Source of the DNA: Bacillota bacterium | GTDB lineage: Bacteria; Bacillota; TC1 | Assembly (NCBI GenBank): GCA_028683955.1 | Contig: JAQUGR010000003.1 | Location: 90,614 to 154,613, forward strand | Reading direction: 5' to 3' | Length of the DNA: 64,000 nt | Part shown: piece after piece, positions 59,119-64,000 of the stretch | Layout of the letters: every line of letters starts with the position of its first letter | How positions within the stretch are numbered: the first letter of the stretch is position 1 | The notes under the pieces: generated by a model | Databases searched by the model: none | Told to the model about the DNA's origin: nothing | Seen by the model: the letters and a program-made list of their open reading frames with translations, nothing else | Position numbers and translations under genes: made by a program

Positions 59119-60315
59119 TTAAACAATATCTTTTATGGATTTCCTTTTATAAAATTGTATTGTAAGGGCAGCAATCATGAAGACCATACCTAAAATACTA
59201 ACTCCAGTCCAACCATAGTGAACAAAGCTGTAAGTACTAAGTATAGAGCCAATTGATCCTCCTATAAAATAGGATACCATAAAGACAGTATTTATTCGGT
59301 TCCTTGCTTCTCCATTTAGTGCATAAATTCTAGTCTGGTTTGATATTTGTCCTGATTGTATACCTATATCAAGCAAAATAACTCCAACTATAAGTCCCCA
59401 TAACTGCATTCCAAAAAATCCGAAGAATACATAAGATAGAGCAGATAAAACCATAGCAAATGTAAGAGTCATCCAGGTGCCTTTTTTATCAGCAATCCTT
59501 CCAACAATTGGTGAAGCCAGAGCACCAGCAACTCCCACAAGTCCAAATAAGCCCGCTGCCTCGGCGCCTAATTTATATGCAGGGCTCTCGAGAAGAAATA
59601 TTAATGACGTCCAGAAGATATTAAAAGTAGCAAACATCAAGGCTCCTGTAATTGAAGCCTGTCTTAGAACTGGTTCTGTCTTAATAAAGTGCCACATGGA
59701 AAATAAAAGCTTACGATACTTAATATTGGATACAGATTGACTATCGGGAAGAAATAATCTCATAAGCAATGCAAGAAGAAGAATTACCACAACTGCAAGT
59801 ATGAATACTATTCTCCAGCCAAAGGCTGAACCTACTAAACCACTGAAGGTCCTCGATATCAGAATTCCAATTAGAAGTCCACTCATTACACTTCCGACCG
59901 TCTTTCCTCTTTCCTTTTGGTCGGATAACTGGGCAGCAAAGGCTACTACTAGATGAGGAGTAACATTTGTAAAACCAAGTGCAAATGATGCTGCAAGAAG
60001 CATTCCAAGGTTTATTGAGAAAGATATTATTAACAATGCTATTGAAGAGAGTATAAGCATCATCACAATCAATGGACGCCGCCTTTTAATGTCCCCGAGA
60101 GGTAATATAAGCAACATACCTAGTGCATAACCTATTTGCATAAGCATAGGCATAAGGCCTATTGTTTCCTGGCTGATGCGGAAGGTTCTTGCAATATCAG
60201 AAAGGAGTGGCTGTGCATAATATAGATTTGCGGCAACTGTTCCACAGGCTAAAGCCATAAGAAAGATAAGAGGCTTGCTTAATTTGTGTTGATTTGCTAC
60301 TATACTGTTTTTCAT
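59119..60315 (-). CDS. MFS transporter (12 helices)
   Basis: The 398-residue protein has about 12 helices, the loop 2-3 motif GDIKRRRPLIVMMLIL, and a motif C-like PHLVVAFAAQL after helix 4. This places it in the drug-proton or sugar-exporter groups of the MFS. Similar proteins in enterobacteria and Bacilli are called YgaY/YfhI types; substrate is unknown. The composition is less AT-rich than its neighbours, and codons such as CTC, GCG and CCG occur more often, which suggests transfer from another genome. AAAGGAAAAGCG precedes the ATG. Confidence 0.85.
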   Translation of the reverse strand: MKNSIVANQHKLSKPLIFLMALACGTVAANLYYAQPLLSDIARTFRISQETIGLMPMLMQIGYALGMLLILPLGDIKRRRPLIVMMLILSSIALLIISFSINLGMLLAASFALGFTNVTPHLVVAFAAQLSDQKERGKTVGSVMSGLLIGILISRTFSGLVGSAFGWRIVFILAVVVILLLALLMRLFLPDSQSVSNIKYRKLLFSMWHFIKTEPVLRQASITGALMFATFNIFWTSLIFLLESPAYKLGAEAAGLFGLVGVAGALASPIVGRIADKKGTWMTLTFAMVLSALSYVFFGFFGMQLWGLIVGVILLDIGIQSGQISNQTRIYALNGEARNRINTVFMVSYFIGGSIGSILSTYSFVHYGWTGVSILGMVFMIAALTIQFYKRKSIKDIV

Positions 60316-60396
60316 AATCGCTTTTCCTTTTCGAATTTATGCATTAATCCTTTGTGCTGCTCTGATTTTTTAATAAAAGCACTTCTAAGTATATTC

Positions 60397-61611
60397 TTAA
60401 ATCAACCAAACAGGAACAGCCCAAACCTCTTTATTTATAGGTATTAAATCATCACTCATGCAAATGATACTACCGTTTCCATATACTTTGCCTGTTTTTT
60501 CTAAAATCGAAAAATGACGACCTGCATTATTTTTGGGTTGGGCACTCTTCTTTATTTCTATTGGTTGTAACAATCCGTTTTCTTCAATAATCAAATCTAT
60601 TTCTTTTTGATCTGAATCTCTGTAATAAAATAAAGGTGCTCTTTTACCAGCATTTAAATAACTTTTTATAATTTCTGATACAACAAAAGTTTCAAAAAAC
60701 GCTCCCGACATAGCAGAAATTTCTAAGGATTCACTTGATGTCCATCTTGTTAAATATGCACATAGTCCCGTATCCATAAAATACATATTAGGAGCCTTTA
60801 CAATCCTTTTTAATGCATTATTGAAATAAGGTTCAACAAGTACAATAATCCCTGATGTAATTAAAAGTGATAACCATTTTTTGGCGGTTGGCGAGGTTAT
60901 ACCCACATCTTTAGCAAGTTCCGAATAATTGACCATTTGACTTGTTCTTGCAGCGCAGGCTGTTAAAAAGCGATGAAACTGCATTTCATCTGCGACTTGA
61001 GTTAAGTCTCTAATATCACGATGGATATATGTATCTACATATGATGCATAAAATCTTTCCACACTTTGTTCCTTTGAAAAAAGAGCGGGCATAGAACCTT
61101 TATATATCCGTTCATATACTTCTCGTAAGTTCATCTTTTTTGCAAGTTTAGACCTCACCAACAATCTTTTAGTATCTGTTGTATAAGGCTCATTAGGAAA
61201 CTTATTTAGTTCTGATATAGATAGTCCCTGCATTGGTAATATTCCTACCCTGCCCGAAAGACTTTCACTTACATCTTTCATCATCTGAAACATTTGTGAA
61301 CCTGTAAGCCAAAAGTCACCATTTTGCTTATGTTTGTCAACATGTAATTTAATATATGGTAGTAATTCAGGTGCATATTGTATCTCATCGATAATTATAG
61401 GTGTTTCATATCTTTGTAAAAAAAGTAGTGGTTCTTCTTTTGCTAGACGTCTTGCTACCGGATCATCTAGGCTAACATATTTTCTATTCTTTTTGGCAAC
61501 ACGTTCTAATAATGTAGTTTTGCCTATCTGCCTGGGACCTGTCACTAGTAATACAGGATATGTTTTAGATACTTCTTCAACTACTGACTCTAACGCTCTA
61601 TTAATAAACAT
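60397..61611 (-). CDS. DUF4143 AAA-family ATPase
   Basis: The 404-residue protein starts with an AAA_14 domain: Walker A GPRQIGKTTLLE (about 24-35), Walker B region IIIDEIQYAPELLPYIK, sensor TGSQMFQMMK. It ends with a DUF4143 domain (about 210-370; ITSPTAKKWLSLLITSGIIV and FFETFVVSEIIKSY, then YYRDSDQKEIDLIIEENG, a PD-(D/E)xK-like nuclease fold). These proteins are widespread, often near mobile or selfish genes; function is unknown. GGAGG and 6-bp spacing favour the ATG at 61611 over TTG 61617. Confidence 0.92.
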   Translation of the reverse strand: MFINRALESVVEEVSKTYPVLLVTGPRQIGKTTLLERVAKKNRKYVSLDDPVARRLAKEEPLLFLQRYETPIIIDEIQYAPELLPYIKLHVDKHKQNGDFWLTGSQMFQMMKDVSESLSGRVGILPMQGLSISELNKFPNEPYTTDTKRLLVRSKLAKKMNLREVYERIYKGSMPALFSKEQSVERFYASYVDTYIHRDIRDLTQVADEMQFHRFLTACAARTSQMVNYSELAKDVGITSPTAKKWLSLLITSGIIVLVEPYFNNALKRIVKAPNMYFMDTGLCAYLTRWTSSESLEISAMSGAFFETFVVSEIIKSYLNAGKRAPLFYYRDSDQKEIDLIIEENGLLQPIEIKKSAQPKNNAGRHFSILEKTGKVYGNGSIICMSDDLIPINKEVWAVPVWLI

Positions 61612-61735
61612 TAACAACCTCCTAATCTATTACTTATAATTATTTACAACTACTATATAATTTTATATTTCGTTTAATTTAAATCCTAACTTTATATTAA
61701 ACGAAATATTATAGAAAGGCAAGAGAATAGTGTGT

Positions 61736-62578
61736 TTATATATGTCTTCTTCTTATATACCATATTACAATATAATATCCAATTATTGGTGAAATTCCAT
61801 ATCCCATAAAAGGTATAGGAAAATTCCCAAATATAGTAGATATCATAATTAAGCTATAATATAAACCGATACATATAGATAAACGTCGAAATTCTTTTGG
61901 TGGAAACAAGATGAATGGAAGTGGTATCAAAATCAATGTAATAATTCCCATAACCAACAATATTGGTGATACATTGTTTAATAACCCCAAAATTCCTTCA
62001 ACATAACTAACAGGAGATAAATTATCTACAAATATCCAAGATAAAATCATTAATAAAATAAGTAATAACGAAATAACATTTCTAAGAATACTATTAATGT
62101 TTATCTTCTTATCAAACAGTATAATTATTACAGGGATAGAAAAACCCATTAGCTGAGATGCATCGGGTTGTTGGACCAGAAGCATTGCAATGCTTACTAT
62201 AATAATCAATGCATAAAGTATCTTTCTTTTTATGAGCAGATTATAAGATGCAACTAAAGTTATTGGCAAAACTATCATAGCAATATTCATACTTATTATC
62301 CCTAACTTTATCCACCTGTTTACACCATCTATATCATTCCCAAATAGTGTAAGAAACAACAATATTAAAGATATAACCATAATAATTTCATCATTGATTC
62401 TGACACTCTTATTTATAAATACTATTGACATTAAACCAAATATAACCATAGCTACTAGATTCTGTAGCAATATACTTATTGGCACATCATTACCAATCAT
62501 GCCTAATATACCGATTAAAATTGCTGGTATTATTATTCCTATTTTATTAAAGATTAGGTCTCTCTTCAGAGTATTCAT
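61736..62578 (-). CDS. Small SEDS-like (FtsW/RodA-related) membrane protein
   Basis: The protein of about 280 residues has some 9-10 helices. It has a DGVNRWIKLGIISM segment like the GxxRWI-lG region of FtsW/RodA, then LLVQQPDASQLMGFSIPV, and near the end FGNFPIPFMGYGISPIIGYY, as in the SEDS PFxSYGG region. SEDS enzymes are 370-420 residues, so this is a compact relative missing helices, and the catalytic Asp in the large outer loop is not evident. It may be a partner rather than a polymerase. GAGGAAAAT favours the ATG at 62578. Confidence 0.62.
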   Translation of the reverse strand: MNTLKRDLIFNKIGIIIPAILIGILGMIGNDVPISILLQNLVAMVIFGLMSIVFINKSVRINDEIIMVISLILLFLTLFGNDIDGVNRWIKLGIISMNIAMIVLPITLVASYNLLIKRKILYALIIIVSIAMLLVQQPDASQLMGFSIPVIIILFDKKININSILRNVISLLLILLMILSWIFVDNLSPVSYVEGILGLLNNVSPILLVMGIITLILIPLPFILFPPKEFRRLSICIGLYYSLIMISTIFGNFPIPFMGYGISPIIGYYIVIWYIRRRHI

Positions 62579-62627
62579 CTTATTTTCCTCAAACACCGGG
62601 TAAAACCCCCTATAAAATTTTCTTTTA

Positions 62628-63857
62628 CTACTTATCCCTTGTTATCAATACAACTGTCTCCACATGCCCTGTCCAAGGAAACATATCAACACACTCAACT
62701 CCCGATACAACAAAACCACCCTCAACAAGCTTAGCAACATCCCGCACCATCTTACCAAGACCACAACCAACATAAACAACACGAGAAACGTTGGAATTAA
62801 TTATACTATCAATAACAACTGGCTCAACACCACCACGAGGAGGATCTAAAATAACAACACCATTATCCTCTATGGTAGAAGAAGAAATAACATCCTCAAC
62901 CCTGCCCACAGTAAAAGAATAATCATTTAGACCATTACGCTCAGCATTCTTACGAGCCAGGACAACAGCATCATCCACAACCTCATAACCCCTAATTCTA
63001 GCCCCAGCCTTACCTAAAAACACACCAAGACTACCAACACCACAACATAAGTCATAAACAATCGAATTAGAAACATCCCCAACCATCTTTTCAACTATAC
63101 CAAATAATGCCTTAGCGCCCTCAATATTTACCTGAAAAAAGGAATTAGAAGAAACCTCAAAAACCCTTCCATCAATAACAAACTCAATAATATCCTTAAG
63201 ATTAGAAAACTCACTCTTCAATTCATTCAACAACAAATCAAGATTATCACCATCACCACTATCTAAACTAACTTGAAACTCCTTACCATTAGACCTTAAC
63301 ATAACCTTCTCAGGAAAAACATTATATAAAGCAGCAAGCTCCTCTACCCTAGACTTAATTTCAAGAAAATCATCAGGAATAAGCAAACATTCACGAATAG
63401 GAACAAAACTATTAGAACCTTTCCTATAAAAACCAAGATTATAGACTCCATCAACAAAAAAACCATGAAAAACAACCTTGTTTCTATACTTCCATCTATT
63501 TTGTATTCCAATAATAGACGGTTCTTCTATATTTAACCTAGCAATCTTAGCAAAAGCAGACTTCACCCAATGAGTCTTAAACTTTAATCCTTCTTCATAA
63601 TTTAAATGCTGTAAGGAACAACCCCCACAAGTACCATAATGCATACAAAAAGGCTCATGTCTTACAGGACTTTTCTCTATAAAAACTATAACCTCACCCT
63701 GATCAAACTTCTTCTTACTATGAAGGACCCGAACGTTGACCATTTCTCCAGGTAATCCATCCTTAACAAACACAACCTTCCCATCATGTCTACCAACACC
63801 ATTACCCTCTTCAGTCAAATCGGTAATTACCATATTCTTAATTAAATTACCACTCAT
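62628..63857 (-). CDS. Second 23S rRNA (uracil-C5)-methyltransferase, RlmD family
   Basis: The protein of about 409 residues is a TrmA/RumA enzyme: TRAM domain (1-60), 4Fe-4S ligands in FCMHYGTCGGCSLQH (C71, C77, C80) and a later Cys in RECLLIPD, SAM loop YDLCCGVGSLGVFLG, DPPRGGVEP, and nucleophile Cys in YVGCGLGKMVRDV. It is a paralogue of 4945-6282. The coding strand is rich in GTT, GGT and GAT and in G generally, unlike most neighbours. GTG 63869 and ATG 63857 are both possible starts; neither has a strong ribosome site. Confidence 0.85.
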   Translation of the reverse strand: MSGNLIKNMVITDLTEEGNGVGRHDGKVVFVKDGLPGEMVNVRVLHSKKKFDQGEVIVFIEKSPVRHEPFCMHYGTCGGCSLQHLNYEEGLKFKTHWVKSAFAKIARLNIEEPSIIGIQNRWKYRNKVVFHGFFVDGVYNLGFYRKGSNSFVPIRECLLIPDDFLEIKSRVEELAALYNVFPEKVMLRSNGKEFQVSLDSGDGDNLDLLLNELKSEFSNLKDIIEFVIDGRVFEVSSNSFFQVNIEGAKALFGIVEKMVGDVSNSIVYDLCCGVGSLGVFLGKAGARIRGYEVVDDAVVLARKNAERNGLNDYSFTVGRVEDVISSSTIEDNGVVILDPPRGGVEPVVIDSIINSNVSRVVYVGCGLGKMVRDVAKLVEGGFVVSGVECVDMFPWTGHVETVVLITRDK

Positions 63858-63929
63858 ATAAACTACCACTTTCCTAAATTTCTATTTACTTTTATTATTC
63901 ATTATATCATTATATATATAACAAAATAC

Positions 63930-63961
63930 AATGAGTGCCGATATATAAATCAGCACTCATT
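63930..63961 (-). terminator. Intrinsic terminator of a gene beyond the window
   Basis: A stem AATGAGTGC with complement and an inner CGAT/ATCG-like stem, T-rich on the minus-strand side. It should end the next minus-strand gene upstream. Confidence 0.65.
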
Positions 63962-64000
63962 AAAAAACAATTATTCTTTTATAAAATAGACAATTATCAT

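Noticed and set aside
62664..62849. Plus-strand Asn/Thr-rich frame inside the second RlmD gene
   Set aside because: Antisense shadow caused by G-rich codons on the coding strand.
1..64000. CRISPR arrays, tRNA or rRNA genes, insertion sequences
   Set aside because: I found no regular repeat-spacer pattern, no cloverleaf or rRNA core sequences and no transposase; short RNA genes could still be missed by eye.

Overview
The window is AT-rich, with tightly packed genes, strong AGGAGG-type ribosome sites and frequent TTG/GTG starts. Its families (RsgI-like anti-sigma factor, TipAS-type MerR, PadR pairs, SF0329, DUF134/NifX/MinD 'orange protein' genes, iron-sulfur cluster repair protein, YgbA) point to an anaerobic, low-GC Firmicute of the class Clostridia. 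I cannot name the species. No rRNA, tRNA, CRISPR array, insertion sequence or prophage was seen. Most genes lie on the minus strand.

Layout. 1-8 kb: the end of a membrane-protein gene, a LacI regulator, an orphan prepilin-like protein, a tautomerase/flavoprotein pair, a Cys-rich pentapeptide protein, a 23S rRNA uracil methyltransferase and an MFS transporter. 8-15.5 kb: a GT-C-like membrane protein, a TipAS MerR regulator with a 19-bp-spacer promoter, an ECF sigma/anti-sigma pair, DNA glycosylase Tag, a DUF368 protein and a release-factor-like (baeRF) protein. 15.5-19 kb: an ORP-type operon of two ferredoxin-bearing MinD ATPases, two NifX-like proteins, a MOSC protein and DUF134. 19-24.3 kb: redox and nitrosative-stress genes (ferritin-like lipoprotein, Ric/ScdA, methyltransferase, AhpD-like, ABM monooxygenase, CrtI-like oxidoreductase, Nim-like flavoprotein). 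24.3-29.5 kb: PIN-like protein, diguanylate cyclase, a 45-residue small ORF, a frameshifted HAAS gene with its PadR regulator, and a divergent Crp/cupin/ferredoxin locus with a clear operator. 29.5-36.5 kb: a DsrE relic, an MMPL exporter with its TetR repressor, MscS, PAP2, and a second orphan prepilin fused to a leucine-rich fold. 36.9-45 kb: a concentration of c-di-GMP proteins (GGDEF, HD-GYP, PAS-GGDEF-EAL). Among them lies a peroxiredoxin with an in-frame UGA at the catalytic Cys position and a SECIS-like hairpin, followed by a DJ-1 relic. 45-51 kb: questin-oxidase-like protein, YgbA, a triple RidA fusion, a flavoprotein, ArsC-like and SRPBCC proteins, and a PadR/DUF1048 operon. 51-64 kb: an RsmH paralogue, YhiN-type flavoprotein, an AbiE toxin-antitoxin pair, ABC-F ATPase, Trm11-like methyltransferase, a broken GyrI-like gene, MFS, a DUF4143 ATPase, a small SEDS-like membrane protein and a second RlmD-type methyltransferase.

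The genes suggest an anaerobe coping with oxygen, NO and drugs (Ric, YgbA, Se-peroxiredoxin, Nim-like, MMPL, ABC-F, TipAS) and with c-di-GMP-controlled behaviour. At least four pseudogenes (HAAS, DsrE, DJ-1, GyrI-like) show ongoing gene decay. The strongest single observation is the candidate selenoprotein peroxiredoxin at 41192-41653, which a standard ORF caller would truncate.
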